Shown here: in pieces, positions 16,436 through 25,043 of the stretch
Layout of the letters: each line of letters begins with the position of its first letter
How positions within the stretch are numbered: the first letter of the stretch is position 1
NCBI GenBank assembly: GCA_020445645.1
Contig: JAGRGG010000206.1
Span: forward strand, 1 to 34,220
DNA: 34,220 nucleotides
Origin: Geminicoccaceae bacterium
GTDB taxonomy: Bacteria > Pseudomonadota > Alphaproteobacteria > Geminicoccales > Geminicoccaceae
Direction of reading: 5' to 3'
The notes under the pieces: generated by a model
Seen by the model: the letters and a program-made list of their open reading frames with translations, nothing else
Told to the model about the DNA's origin: nothing
Database searches by the model: none
Made by a program: the position numbers and the translations under genes

Positions 16436-18370
16436 CTATGCCGCCCCCCGCCGGTTCGCCACCAGATCGTCGACTACCCCCGGATCGGCGAGCGTCGAGG
16501 TATCTCCCAACTGGTCCTGCTCCTCGGCCGCGATCTTGCGCAGGATCCGGCGCATGATCTTGCCGGAGCGGGTCTTGGGCAGGCCCGGCGCGAACTGGAT
16601 GAAGTCGGGGGACGCGATCGGGCCGATCTCGTCGCGGACGTGCTTGACCAGCTCCTTCTTGAGGTCGTCGGAGGGCTCGAAGCCCTGGGTCAGGGTCACG
16701 TAGCAGTAGATGCCCTGGCCCTTGATGTCGTGGGGGAACCCGACGACGGCGGCCTCGGCGACGGCGGGGTGCAGGACGAGGGCGCTTTCCACCTCGGCCG
16801 TGCCCATGCGGTGCCCGGAGACGTTGATCACGTCGTCGACCCGGCCCGTGATCCAGTAGTAGCCGTCCCCGTCGCGCCTCGCGCCGTCGCCGGTGACGTA
16901 GGCGGCGCCGAAGGTGCCGAAGTAGGTCTGCACGAAGCGCTTGTGGTCGCCGTAGATCGTGCGCATCTGCCCCGGCCAGCTGTCGAGGATGACCAGGTTG
17001 CCCTCGGCGGCGCCTTCGAGGCGGTTGCCGTCGTTGTCGACGATGGCGGGCTGGACCCCGAAGAAGGGTAGCGTCGCCGAGCCGGGCTTCAGGGCGGTGG
17101 CGCCCGGCAAGGGGGTGATGAGGATCCCGCCCGTCTCGGTCTGCCACCACGTATCGACGACGGGGCAGCGGCCCTCGCCTACGACATCGAAGTACCAGCG
17201 CCACGCCTCGGGGTTGATCGGCTCGCCAACCGAGCCCAGGACGCGCAAGGAGGCCCGCGACGTGCCCTTCACCGGCCCGTCGCCCTTTTGCATGAGCGCC
17301 CGGATCGCCGTCGGCGCCGTGTAGAAGATCGTCACCTTGTGCTTGTCGACGACCTCCCAGAAGCGGGACACGGTCGGGTAGTTCGGCACGCCCTCGAACA
17401 TGAGCGAGCGGGCGCCGTTGGCGAGCGGGCCGTAGACGATGTAGCTGTGGCCCGTGACCCAGCCCACGTCGGCGGTGCACCAGTAGACGTCGTCCTCCTG
17501 GAGGTCGAAGACGTAGTAGTGCGTCATCGCGGCGAACAGCAGGTAGCCGGCCGTGGTGTGGAGGACGCCCTTCGGCTTGCCGGTCGAGCCCGAGGTGTAG
17601 AGGATGAAGAGGGGGTCTTCCGCGTTCATCCGCTCGGGGGGGCAGTCGGCGTCGGCCCCGGCCATCAGGGCTTCGAGGTCGTGGTCCCGCCCCTCTTGCA
17701 TGGCGACCCCGCCCCTCGTGTGCGGCCAGCAGAGGACGGGGACGTCCTTGCCCGCCCGTTCCAGCGCCCGGTCGACGTTCGCCTTCAAGGGCACCTTGCG
17801 CCCGCCGCGCAGCCCCTCGTCCGCCGTGATGACGAGGGTGGCGTCGCTGTCGACGATCCGGTCCTTCAGGGCGTCCGGCGAGAATCCCCCGAAGACGATC
17901 GAGTGGACCGCGCCGATCCGGGCGCAGGCGAGCATGGCGTAGGCGGAGACGGGGATCATCGGCAGGTAGATGATGACCCGGTCGCCTTTCTTGACGCCCT
18001 GGGCCTTCAGGACGTTGGCGAGCCGGCAGACCCGCTCGTGCAATTGCCGGTAGGTGATCGTCGCGTCCTGCGCGGGGTCGTCGCCCTCCCAGATGATCGC
18101 CGCCTGGTCGCCGCGCTCGTCGAGGTGGCGGTCGACGCAGTTGACGCAGACGTTGAGTTCGCCGTCCTCGAACCATTTGATCGACACGTCGCCCGAGAAC
18201 GAGGTGTTCTTGATCTTCGTCGGCGCCTTCATCCAGTCGAGCCGCTTCGCCTGCTCGCCCCAGAACCCCTCCGGGTCCTCGACTGAACGCCTGTAGAGGC
18301 GCTGGTACCCTTCCTTGTCGACGTGCGCCGCCTTGGCCAGCGCGTTCGGAACCGGGTAGACCTGATCCAT
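16436..18370 (-). CDS. acsA: acetyl-CoA synthetase
   Basis: This 644-residue AMP-forming acetate-CoA ligase makes acetyl-CoA from acetate, ATP and CoA in the cytosol. Motifs are the P-loop-like [11 protein letters not shown] (A3), TWWQTETGG (A5), [17 protein letters not shown] (A8) and [11 protein letters not shown] near the C-terminus, whose lysine (A10) is the usual acetylation site. The N-terminal [11 protein letters not shown] is typical. ATG 18370 follows GAGGGAGGG. The 5' gap to tesA holds unusual palindromes that may be regulatory. Confidence 0.97.
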   Translation of the reverse strand: MDQVYPVPNALAKAAHVDKEGYQRLYRRSVEDPEGFWGEQAKRLDWMKAPTKIKNTSFSGDVSIKWFEDGELNVCVNCVDRHLDERGDQAAIIWEGDDPAQDATITYRQLHERVCRLANVLKAQGVKKGDRVIIYLPMIPVSAYAMLACARIGAVHSIVFGGFSPDALKDRIVDSDATLVITADEGLRGGRKVPLKANVDRALERAGKDVPVLCWPHTRGGVAMQEGRDHDLEALMAGADADCPPERMNAEDPLFILYTSGSTGKPKGVLHTTAGYLLFAAMTHYYVFDLQEDDVYWCTADVGWVTGHSYIVYGPLANGARSLMFEGVPNYPTVSRFWEVVDKHKVTIFYTAPTAIRALMQKGDGPVKGTSRASLRVLGSVGEPINPEAWRWYFDVVGEGRCPVVDTWWQTETGGILITPLPGATALKPGSATLPFFGVQPAIVDNDGNRLEGAAEGNLVILDSWPGQMRTIYGDHKRFVQTYFGTFGAAYVTGDGARRDGDGYYWITGRVDDVINVSGHRMGTAEVESALVLHPAVAEAAVVGFPHDIKGQGIYCYVTLTQGFEPSDDLKKELVKHVRDEIGPIASPDFIQFAPGLPKTRSGKIMRRILRKIAAEEQDQLGDTSTLADPGVVDDLVANRRGAA

Positions 18371-18461
18371 GCTCGTTGCCCTCCCTCGAACGGTCACGAC
18401 GTGGTCGCATGGAAGCGGGGCGGGCTCAACGATTCAAGGACGTTTTGCCGCAAAACCGGGG

Positions 18462-18473
18462 GACGCGAAGCGT
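18462..18473 (+). repeat. GACGCGAAGCGT hairpin repeat, copy 3
   Basis: An exact 12-base copy lies in the gap upstream of acsA, preceded by a small CGTTTTGCCGCAAAACCG inverted stretch. Confidence 0.6.
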
Positions 18474-18503
18474 GTGCCCACGCGAACGATTGCAACCAGT
18501 CCT

Positions 18504-18543
18504 AGGACTCTATCCCAGGACTTATCCACAGAATGTGGGTAAG
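18504..18543. promoter_or_regulatory. direct and inverted repeats including a DnaA-box match
   Basis: AGGACTCTATCC (18504-18515) and AGGACTTATCC (18517-18527) form a near-direct repeat. The second overlaps CTTATCCACA, which is mirrored by TGTGGGTAAG three bases later (one mismatch). TTATCCACA at 18522-18530 matches the DnaA-box consensus exactly; the mirrored TTACCCACA differs at one position. They lie between acsA and tesA. They could be DnaA-dependent regulation or an operator for acsA; function not shown. Confidence 0.4.
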
Positions 18544-18576
18544 TGTTTGATGGATCGCGCCCCCAAGCGGGTTCAT

Positions 18577-18593
18577 CTAACGTAATACGTTAG
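18577..18593. promoter_or_regulatory. 17-base palindrome, candidate operator
   Basis: CTAACGTA-A-TACGTTAG is a perfect hyphenated palindrome in AT-rich sequence downstream of tesA and upstream of acsA. Its size and symmetry fit a dimeric regulator's operator. The partner regulator is unknown, and none is encoded nearby. Confidence 0.45.
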
Positions 18594-18632
18594 CATGACC
18601 TTATATGTTAAGCTCGGAAGCGATATCCGCCC

Positions 18633-19286
18633 TCAGCCCCGCTTCTGTCCCGTCGCCTCCAGCCAAGCGGTCACGAGGGGCAGGATCCGCGCGACGATCC
18701 GCTTCACCCCTTCGGGGTTGGGGTGGATGCCGTCGCCCTGCATGAGGCCCCGCCCGTCGATGGCGCCCTTGAGGAAGAAGGGGTCGAGGGGCACGCCGTG
18801 GGCGGCGGCGGTGTCGGCGTAGGCCTTGCGGAACGCCGTCGTGTAGGCCGTGCCCATGTTCGGGGGGGCCTCCATGCCGGCGAGGAAGGCCGGGACCCCG
18901 GCCGCCTCGGCGCGGTCGAGGATGGTGTCCAGGTTGCGCTCGAGCGCGTCGACCGGCAGCGCGCGCAGGCCGTCGTTGCCGCCGAGTTCGACGACGAGGT
19001 GCGAGGGGTCGTCGGCGAGCACCCAGTCGAGCCGGGCGAGCCCGCCGGCCGAGGTGTCGCCGGAGACCCCGGCGTTGACCACCTCGCAGGCGAAGCCCTC
19101 GGCCTTGAGCGCGTCTTCCAGGCGCGAAGGGAAACTGTCCTCCAGGGGCACGCCGTAGCCGGCGGCGAGCGAGTCGCCGAGGACCGCGATCCGGCACGGT
19201 TCGGCCCCCCGGGCCGTCGTCGCCGGGGCCGCGCCGAGGAGGACGAGCAGGAGGACGAGCTTGCCCGCGCCGGACCATCGAACCAT
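18633..19286 (-). CDS. tesA: GDSL-type esterase/lysophospholipase TesA-like
   Basis: This 217-residue secreted SGNH hydrolase (arylesterase/thioesterase I/lysophospholipase L1 type) has a signal peptide at about 1-28. It has the GDSL block with nucleophile S39, GGND (102-105) and the DGIHP motif with D185 and H188. ATG 19286 has AAGG five bases upstream; GTG 19298, preceded by GAGGG, is an alternative that adds four residues. It is divergent from the ATPase-permease pair, the same grouping as tesA-ybbA-ybbP in Escherichia coli, which supports the assignment. Confidence 0.92.
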   Translation of the reverse strand: MVRWSGAGKLVLLLVLLGAAPATTARGAEPCRIAVLGDSLAAGYGVPLEDSFPSRLEDALKAEGFACEVVNAGVSGDTSAGGLARLDWVLADDPSHLVVELGGNDGLRALPVDALERNLDTILDRAEAAGVPAFLAGMEAPPNMGTAYTTAFRKAYADTAAAHGVPLDPFFLKGAIDGRGLMQGDGIHPNPEGVKRIVARILPLVTAWLEATGQKRG

Positions 19287-19325
19287 CTGTGCCTTCACGT
19301 TCCCTCTTTCCCCGCCCGGACCCGC

Positions 19326-20039
19326 ATGATCCGCCTGAACGACGTCCACCTCACACTTAAGAGCGCCGCCGGCCCCGTCCATATCCTCAAGGGGATCGAC
19401 CTCGGCCTGGACGCAGGATCGTCGCTCAGCATCGTCGGCCCGTCGGGGTCGGGCAAGTCGAGCCTGATGGCGCTCATCGGCGGCATCGAGCGGCCGACGG
19501 GGGGGCGGGTCGAGGTGGCGGGGCGGGATCTGGGCGACCTCGACGAGGACGGGCTCGCCCTGTTCCGCCGCGAGCGGGTCGGCATCCTCTTCCAGTCGTT
19601 CCACCTCCTGCCGAACATGACGGCGGTCGAGAACGTCGCCCTGCCCCTGGAGCTGCGCGGCGCTTTCGACGCGCTGGACCGTGCGGCGGCGGGGCTGGAC
19701 GCGGTCGGGCTCGGGCACCGCCGCGACCACTACCCGGCCGAGCTGTCCGGCGGCGAGCAGCAGCGGGTGGCACTCGCCAGGGCCCTCGCCAACGATCCCC
19801 CCCTTCTGCTTGCCGACGAGCCCACCGGCAACCTCGACCAGCGGACGGGCAGGGAGGTGATCGACCTTCTCTTCCGCACCCAGGCCGAGCGCGGCGCCAC
19901 CCTCGTCCTCGTCACCCACGACCCCGCCCTCGCCGGCCGCTGCGACGGGAGCGTGCGGCTGGAGGACGGGCGGGTCGTCGCCCCCGCGACGGGCGGCGCC
20001 GCCCCGGCCCCCGCACCGGCCCCGGCCGTCGCGTCTTGA
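19326..20039 (+). CDS. ybbA: ABC transporter ATPase, YbbA-like
   Basis: This 237-residue ATPase belongs to the MacB/LolD/YbbA group. It has Walker A GPSGSGKS (38-45), Q-loop FQSFHLLP, signature LSGGEQ (140-145), Walker B LLLADEP (D164, E165) and H-loop VTHD. A Pro/Ala-rich tail ends the protein. It overlaps the permease start by four bases (TTGA) and is 39 bases from the divergent tesA. With the permease it is thought to form a complex that extrudes or remodels lipids or hydrophobic compounds; the physiological substrate is not established. Confidence 0.93.
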   Translation: MIRLNDVHLTLKSAAGPVHILKGIDLGLDAGSSLSIVGPSGSGKSSLMALIGGIERPTGGRVEVAGRDLGDLDEDGLALFRRERVGILFQSFHLLPNMTAVENVALPLELRGAFDALDRAAAGLDAVGLGHRRDHYPAELSGGEQQRVALARALANDPPLLLADEPTGNLDQRTGREVIDLLFRTQAERGATLVLVTHDPALAGRCDGSVRLEDGRVVAPATGGAAPAPAPAPAVAS

Positions 20040-22528
20040 GGACCGGCACCCTCCTTCGCCTCGCGTGGCGCGACCTCAAGGGCGGCCTCGCCCGCCTCTG
20101 GGTGGTGCTCGCCTGCCTCGCGCTGGGCGTCGGCCTCATCGCCGGCGTCGGCGGGATCAACGCCGCCCTCGTCGACGCGCTCGGCCGCGACGCCGCGAAG
20201 CTGCTCGGCGGCGACCTTGCCCTCGAAGCCACGAACGTGCCCGTGCCCGACGCCGTGATCGGGGCCGTGTCGCCGGGTGCCGGGATCTCGCGCACGCTGC
20301 GCACGAACTCGATCGCGTTCGGGGCGGACGGGCGCAGCGCGCCGATCGAGGTCAAGGCGGTGGACGGGGCCTACCCGCTCGTCGGCAGACTCAGGCTTGA
20401 TCCCGTCCTGCCGGGCCTCGCCGCAGGGGAGGTCGCCGTCGAACCCCTCCTCCTCCCCCGCCTCGGCGTCGCCGTCGGCGACACCCTGCGGGTCGGCGAC
20501 GGTACGGTACGGATCGCCGCCACGATCGGGGACGAGCCGGACCGGCTCGCCAGCTTCGTCGGCACCGGGCTCCGCGTCCTGATGCGAAGGGAGACGCTGG
20601 ACGGGCTCGGCGTGCTGCGTCCCGGCGCCCTTGCCCGTTACAGCGACCGCATCCTCCTGCCGCCGGGCCTCGCCCCCGCCGGGGAAGCGGCGCGGCTGCG
20701 CGCCGTCGACCCCGACGCCGCCTATCAGGTGCGGGAAGCAAGCTCGGTCCAGCCGCGCATCGAGCGGGTCGCGTCCAGGATCGCCGCATGGCTGACGCTG
20801 GCCGGCCTCGCGTCCCTTCTCATCGGCGGGCTCGGCATCGGCCTCGCGGTCGGCACGTGGCTCGACGGCAAGACGGCGGCGATCGCCACCCTGAAGTCGA
20901 TCGGCGCCCGGAGGCGCGACGTCGACCGCCTCCTCGGGGTCGAGGTCGGGCTCATGGTCGCCTTTGGGATCTTCTGCGGCCTCGTGCTGGGCACCCTCCT
21001 TCCCCAAGCGGTGCGGCTGCTCCCGGCGGGGCTCGTGCCGATCAGCCTGAACCCCACGCTCTACCCCGGACCCCTCCTGCTCGCCGCCCTCGTCGGCCTG
21101 CTCACGGCGGCCCTCTTCACCCTCATGCCGCTCGCCCGCGCCGGCAAGGTGCCGCCGGCCCGCCTGTTCCGCGACGCCAGCCTCGGCGGCGGGCCGGTCG
21201 GCCGGGCGGCGTGGCCCCTCCTCGCCGCGCTGGCAACCGTCCTCGCCCTCACCGTGGTCCTCGCCTTGCCCGAACGCTGGCTCGGCGCCGGGTTCGTCGG
21301 CGTCGCAGCATTCGCGGCGGGCCTCCTCTACCTCCTTGGCCGCCTCGTCCTCGGGCGGCTGAAACACCTCGCGCCTCTGGCCCCGACGTGGCTCCGCCTG
21401 CCCCTTCGCCGCCTCGCCCGGCCGGGCTCGGGCGCGCTCGCCGTCACGGGGGCGCTCGCGGGCGGGCTCGCCGCCCTCACCCTCGTCACCCTGATCGACG
21501 CCACGCTCCGCGCCGAGATCGAGGGCGGGCTGCCCTCGCGCGTGCCGGACCTCGTCTTCATCGACATCCAGCCGGACCAGCGGGCGGGCTTCGGGCAGGA
21601 GGTCGAGGCGGCGGGCGGCGAGGTGTTGCAGATGACGCCGATCCTGCGGGGCCGGGTCGTCCGCATCAAGGGCGCCGTGCCCGAGCCCGAGAAGATCGGC
21701 CCCGAGGGGCGCTGGACCGTGCAGAGCGACCGGGGCCTGACGTGGCAGGACGCGAAGCCCGCCACGACCGAACTCGTCGCGGGCGACTGGTGGCCGAAAG
21801 GCTACGACGGCCCGCCCCTCGTCTCGGTCGAGGACGAGGTCGCCCACGCCTACGGGGTCACGGTCGGCGACACGCTGGGGTTCAACATCCTGGGCCGGGT
21901 CGTCGAGGCCAGGGTCGCCTCGTTGCGCCGCGAGATCGACTGGTCGGAGGGGCGGCTCGACTTCATCTTCGTCTTCAGCCCCGGCCTCGTCGCCAAGGCG
22001 CCCCACACCCTCGTCGCCGCCGTCGACGTGCCGAAGGACAAGGCGGCGCCGCTCATGGCGGCGACGGCGCGGGACATGCCGAACCTCACCCCGATCGCCG
22101 TGGGCGAGGTCGTGGAGCGGGTCGCGCGGATCATGGCCCAGGTCGGCACCGCCCTTCGCGCCGTCGCCGGCGTCACCCTCGTGGCCGGCGGGCTCGTGCT
22201 CGCCGCCGCGATCGGCGCCGCCCGCGCCCGGCAGGCGAAGGAGGCCGTGCTCCTCAAGGTCATCGGCGCGACGAGACGGCAGATCCTCGCGCAGATGCTG
22301 GCCGAACTCGCCTTGCTCGGCGCCGTCGCGGGCGCGCTCGGCGTCCTGATTGGCGCGGGCGGCGCTTGGCTCGCCGCCCGCTTTGCCCTCCATCTGCCGC
22401 TGGCCCCGGCCCCGCTTGCCGTGCTCGGCATCCTCGGCCTCGCGCTCGTCCTCACGCTCGCCGTCGGCAGCCTCGGCCTCGGCCGGCTCCTAGCACTCCC
22501 GGCGGCGCGGGCGCTGCGTGCCGCCTGA
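20036..22528 (+). CDS. ybbP: FtsX-like ABC permease, YbbP-like
   Basis: This 830-residue inner-membrane protein has the YbbP layout: an N-terminal helix, a large periplasmic domain (about 45-245), three helices with GTWLDGKTAAIATLKSIGA (FtsX core), further helices, a second periplasmic domain (about 490-690), and a C-terminal FtsX core with AVLLKVIGATRRQIL. TTG 20036 is used because it overlaps the ATPase stop by four bases, and the conserved LLRLAWRDLKGG follows directly. It should partner with the adjacent ATPase. Confidence 0.92.
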   Translation: MRTGTLLRLAWRDLKGGLARLWVVLACLALGVGLIAGVGGINAALVDALGRDAAKLLGGDLALEATNVPVPDAVIGAVSPGAGISRTLRTNSIAFGADGRSAPIEVKAVDGAYPLVGRLRLDPVLPGLAAGEVAVEPLLLPRLGVAVGDTLRVGDGTVRIAATIGDEPDRLASFVGTGLRVLMRRETLDGLGVLRPGALARYSDRILLPPGLAPAGEAARLRAVDPDAAYQVREASSVQPRIERVASRIAAWLTLAGLASLLIGGLGIGLAVGTWLDGKTAAIATLKSIGARRRDVDRLLGVEVGLMVAFGIFCGLVLGTLLPQAVRLLPAGLVPISLNPTLYPGPLLLAALVGLLTAALFTLMPLARAGKVPPARLFRDASLGGGPVGRAAWPLLAALATVLALTVVLALPERWLGAGFVGVAAFAAGLLYLLGRLVLGRLKHLAPLAPTWLRLPLRRLARPGSGALAVTGALAGGLAALTLVTLIDATLRAEIEGGLPSRVPDLVFIDIQPDQRAGFGQEVEAAGGEVLQMTPILRGRVVRIKGAVPEPEKIGPEGRWTVQSDRGLTWQDAKPATTELVAGDWWPKGYDGPPLVSVEDEVAHAYGVTVGDTLGFNILGRVVEARVASLRREIDWSEGRLDFIFVFSPGLVAKAPHTLVAAVDVPKDKAAPLMAATARDMPNLTPIAVGEVVERVARIMAQVGTALRAVAGVTLVAGGLVLAAAIGAARARQAKEAVLLKVIGATRRQILAQMLAELALLGAVAGALGVLIGAGGAWLAARFALHLPLAPAPLAVLGILGLALVLTLAVGSLGLGRLLALPAARALRAA

Positions 22529-22665
22529 AGCGCCGCGCGTTCACGAAACCTTAATTTAGCCGGGGCTAAAATCCTGACCCTGCCCGCTTGCGCCCGGCGG
22601 GGAAATCCTTAAATCTAACCCTGCAAACTTCCATCCGAACGGTCCACCTGGAGAAAGGCAACCCG
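22529..22665. promoter_or_regulatory. 137-base gap with small hairpin upstream of the Bax1 gene
   Basis: TTTAGC-CGGG-GCTAAA (22555-22570) is a six-base-pair hairpin just after ybbP without a T-run. An AT-richer stretch (TTAAATCTAA) follows. The ribosome-binding site GGAGAAAGG precedes ATG 22666. The gap probably holds the promoter for the next gene. Confidence 0.35.
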
Positions 22666-23391
22666 ATGGCAATCCGTGCTGGCCAGACATATGCGCGGCC
22701 GGGGGTCGACAGCGCACAGATCGACGCCGGCCTGCGCAGCTACATGGTGTCGGTCTACAACTACATGATGCTCGGCCTCGCGCTGACGGGCATCGTCGCG
22801 TTCGCCACCGCAAGCTCGCCCGCCATGCTGCAGCTGATCTTCGGTTCGCCGCTCGCCTACGTGGTGATGCTGGCGCCGCTCGGCTTCGTCCTCTTCCTCA
22901 GCTTTCGCATCCAGAAGATGAGCCCGCAGGCGGCGCAGATCACCTACTGGGCCTACGCGGCCCTGATGGGTCTGTCGCTCGCGTCGATCTTCATCGTCTA
23001 CGCCGGCGAGAGCATCGCGCGCGTGTTCTTCATCACGGCGGCGACCTTCGGCGCCACCAGCCTCTACGGCTACACGACGAAGACCGACTTGTCGAAGTTT
23101 GGCAGCTTCCTGTTCATGGGGCTGATCGGCATCGTCATCGCGTCGATCGTCAACATCTTCCTCGGCAGCACCGCGCTCCAGTTCGCCATCAGCGTGATCG
23201 GCGTGCTCGTCTTCACGGGCCTCACCGCCTACGACACGCAGTCGATCAAGGAGCAGTACGTCGGCGGGCTCGAATACGCCGACGGCGGGGTGCGGACCAA
23301 GGGCGCCATCATGGGCGCCTTGCGGCTCTACCTCGACTTCATCAACCTCTTCCTCATGCTCCTCCAGCTCTTCGGCGGCAACCGCCAGTAG
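22666..23391 (+). CDS. Bax inhibitor-1 / YccA family membrane protein
   Basis: This 241-residue protein has seven hydrophobic helices and the family's typical segments: LRSYMVSVYNYMMLGLALTG at the first helix, FITAATFGATSLYGY, the late FTGLTAYDTQ and a C-terminal ALRLYLDFINLFLMLLQ. The two aspartates of the pore-type dyad lie in the last third. Family members are inner-membrane channels or proton/calcium leak proteins and modulators of FtsH; the role in this organism is unknown. ATG 22666 follows GGAGAAAGG; a longer start would add a non-conserved tail. Confidence 0.93.
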   Translation: MAIRAGQTYARPGVDSAQIDAGLRSYMVSVYNYMMLGLALTGIVAFATASSPAMLQLIFGSPLAYVVMLAPLGFVLFLSFRIQKMSPQAAQITYWAYAALMGLSLASIFIVYAGESIARVFFITAATFGATSLYGYTTKTDLSKFGSFLFMGLIGIVIASIVNIFLGSTALQFAISVIGVLVFTGLTAYDTQSIKEQYVGGLEYADGGVRTKGAIMGALRLYLDFINLFLMLLQLFGGNRQ

Positions 23392-23421
23392 GCGCGGGCG
23401 CGGGCGCTGGCCGACGCGACG

Positions 23422-23450
23422 GGGCGGGTCCTTCGGGACTCGCCCTTTTT
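23422..23450 (+). terminator. intrinsic terminator with UUCG tetraloop
   Basis: GGGCGGGTCC and GGACTCGCCC pair over ten positions (one G-T) around a TTCG loop, closed by C-G, and are followed by TTTTT. This ends the Bax-inhibitor-1 transcript. Confidence 0.88.
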
Positions 23451-23525
23451 CGTGGCCCGGCGCCAGGACGGGAACATGCCGGCAACACCGCCGTTCATGC
23501 CCGGAACCGAACGGAAGGGAACGGC

Positions 23526-24335
23526 ATGGACCTCGGCATCAAGGGCAAGGTCGCGGTGGTGACGGGCGGCGACAGCGGCATCGGCCGCGCGACGGCGAAG
23601 CTCCTCGTCGCCGAGGGGGCGAAGGTGGTGCTCAGCGACGTGAAGGCGGACGACCTGAAGAAGGCGGCGGACGAGGTTGGGGGTGCCGCGGCGGACGGCG
23701 GCGAGGTGACGGCGGTCGTGGCCGACCTCGCCGACGGAGACGCCGTCGAGGCGCTGGCCTCGAAGACCACCGAACGCTTCGGCCCCGCCCACATCCTCGT
23801 CAACTGCGCGGGCGCGCGCGGCGCGGCCGGCGACTTCCTCGGCCTCTCCGACGACGACTGGAGGGCGACGATCGAGGTCGACCTGATGGCCGCCGTCCGC
23901 CTCTGCCGCGCCTTCATCCCGCAGATGCGGGGACACGGCTGGGGCCGGATCGTCCTCATCGGCTCCGAGAACGCGGAGCAGCCCTACCCCGAGGAATCCC
24001 CCTACAACGCCTGCAAGGCCGCCGTCATCAACCTGACCAAGAGCCTCTCCAAGGCGTACGGCAAGGACGGCGTCCACGTCAACGTCTGCTCCCCCGCCTA
24101 CATAGCGACGCCCATGACCGACGCGATGATGGAGGAGAAGTCGAAGGAACTCGGCAAGAGCTTCGACGAGACGGTACAGTGGTTTCTGAGGACCAACCGC
24201 CCCGGCATCATCGTCGAGCGCCGCGGTCGCCCGGACGAGGTCGCCGGCGTCATCGCCCTCCTCTGCTCCGAGCGCGCCAGCTACGTCACCGGCGCCAACT
24301 ACCGCGTCGACGGCGGGGCGGTGATGACGATCTGA
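23526..24335 (+). CDS. SDR-family oxidoreductase
   Basis: This 269-residue classical short-chain dehydrogenase/reductase has cofactor motif TGGDSGIG (13-20), NCAG (93-96, NNAG variant), S147 and the YxxxK pair Y160/K164. The C-terminal VTGANYRVDGGAVM is typical. An aspartate at the end of the second strand (LSDV) hints at NAD preference. ATG 23526 follows GGAAGGGAACGGC. The substrate cannot be read from the sequence, and the neighbours give no pathway context. Confidence 0.9.
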   Translation: MDLGIKGKVAVVTGGDSGIGRATAKLLVAEGAKVVLSDVKADDLKKAADEVGGAAADGGEVTAVVADLADGDAVEALASKTTERFGPAHILVNCAGARGAAGDFLGLSDDDWRATIEVDLMAAVRLCRAFIPQMRGHGWGRIVLIGSENAEQPYPEESPYNACKAAVINLTKSLSKAYGKDGVHVNVCSPAYIATPMTDAMMEEKSKELGKSFDETVQWFLRTNRPGIIVERRGRPDEVAGVIALLCSERASYVTGANYRVDGGAVMTI

Positions 24336-24338
24336 AGG

Positions 24339-25043
24339 TTACGCCATCTCTCCCACGCAGGCCGCGACCACGTCCGGATCGTCCCGGAGGTCCTCCGCCG
24401 GCCCTTCGCCGACGATCTCGCCCCGCACCATGACGAAGCCCAAATCGGCGACCCTGAGCAAAGGGCCGGCGTAGCGTTCGGCGGCGAGGAGGGTGCGGCC
24501 GCCCTGCTTCAGCGCCAGGAGGATCTCGACCGCGCGCTCAGGGCCGAGGTCGAGGGCGAGCTCGTCGACGAGGAGGAGGCGGGGCTGGCCGCAGAGGGCG
24601 CGGGCGAGGTCGACGATCCGCCGCTGCCGCCGGTCGAGGGCGGGGGGCTTCAGGCCGCCCAGCCCCTCCAGTTCCGGCAGCAGCCGCATCAGGCGGTGCT
24701 CCAGCGCCGCGTCGAGGCGGTTGCCGGCGTCGGCGCCGAGCAGCAGGTGCTCGCGGACGGTGAGCGGCGCCAGGAGGGCGGGAACCTGGAAGGCGATGCC
24801 GAGGCCGTGGCGGCGGCGCTCGAACGGGTCCATCCCCTTGATGTCGACCCCGCCCGCCCGGACCGTGCCGGCGCGGAGGCCGTCGCCCGGCAGCACCGCC
24901 TCCAAAAGCGCCGACTTGCCCGCACCCGTGCCGCCGAGGAGCACGGCGAACGCGCCCTGCGGCACGGCGAGGGAGGCCCCCGCGACCCGCTGCCGCCCCC
25001 GGCGCACCACGTCCGCTTGGCGGACCTCCAGGGTCAGGCTCAC
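24339..25043 (-). CDS. LivF-like ABC ATPase, catalytic half of an asymmetric pair
   Basis: This 234-residue ATPase has the size and layout of LivF/UrtE proteins. Walker A is intact (GGTGAGKS, 37-44), the Q-loop glutamine Q86 is present (IAFQVP) and Walker B keeps D160 and the catalytic E161 (LLLVDEL). The signature, which should read LSGGE or similar, is LDRRQ (136-140) and so is lost. GTG 25043 overlaps the stop of the LivG-like gene by four bases. Its intact Walker motifs would pair with the intact signature of the partner, giving one competent ATP site per heterodimer. It ends convergent to the SDR gene. Confidence 0.85.
   Translation of the reverse strand: MSLTLEVRQADVVRRGRQRVAGASLAVPQGAFAVLLGGTGAGKSALLEAVLPGDGLRAGTVRAGGVDIKGMDPFERRRHGLGIAFQVPALLAPLTVREHLLLGADAGNRLDAALEHRLMRLLPELEGLGGLKPPALDRRQRRIVDLARALCGQPRLLLVDELALDLGPERAVEILLALKQGGRTLLAAERYAGPLLRVADLGFVMVRGEIVGEGPAEDLRDDPDVVAACVGEMA

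Noticed and set aside
18504-18593. Replication origin because of DnaA-box-like sites
   Set aside because: There is only one exact box and one near match, with no dnaA, parA, hemE or gidA nearby. Regulation of acsA is more likely.
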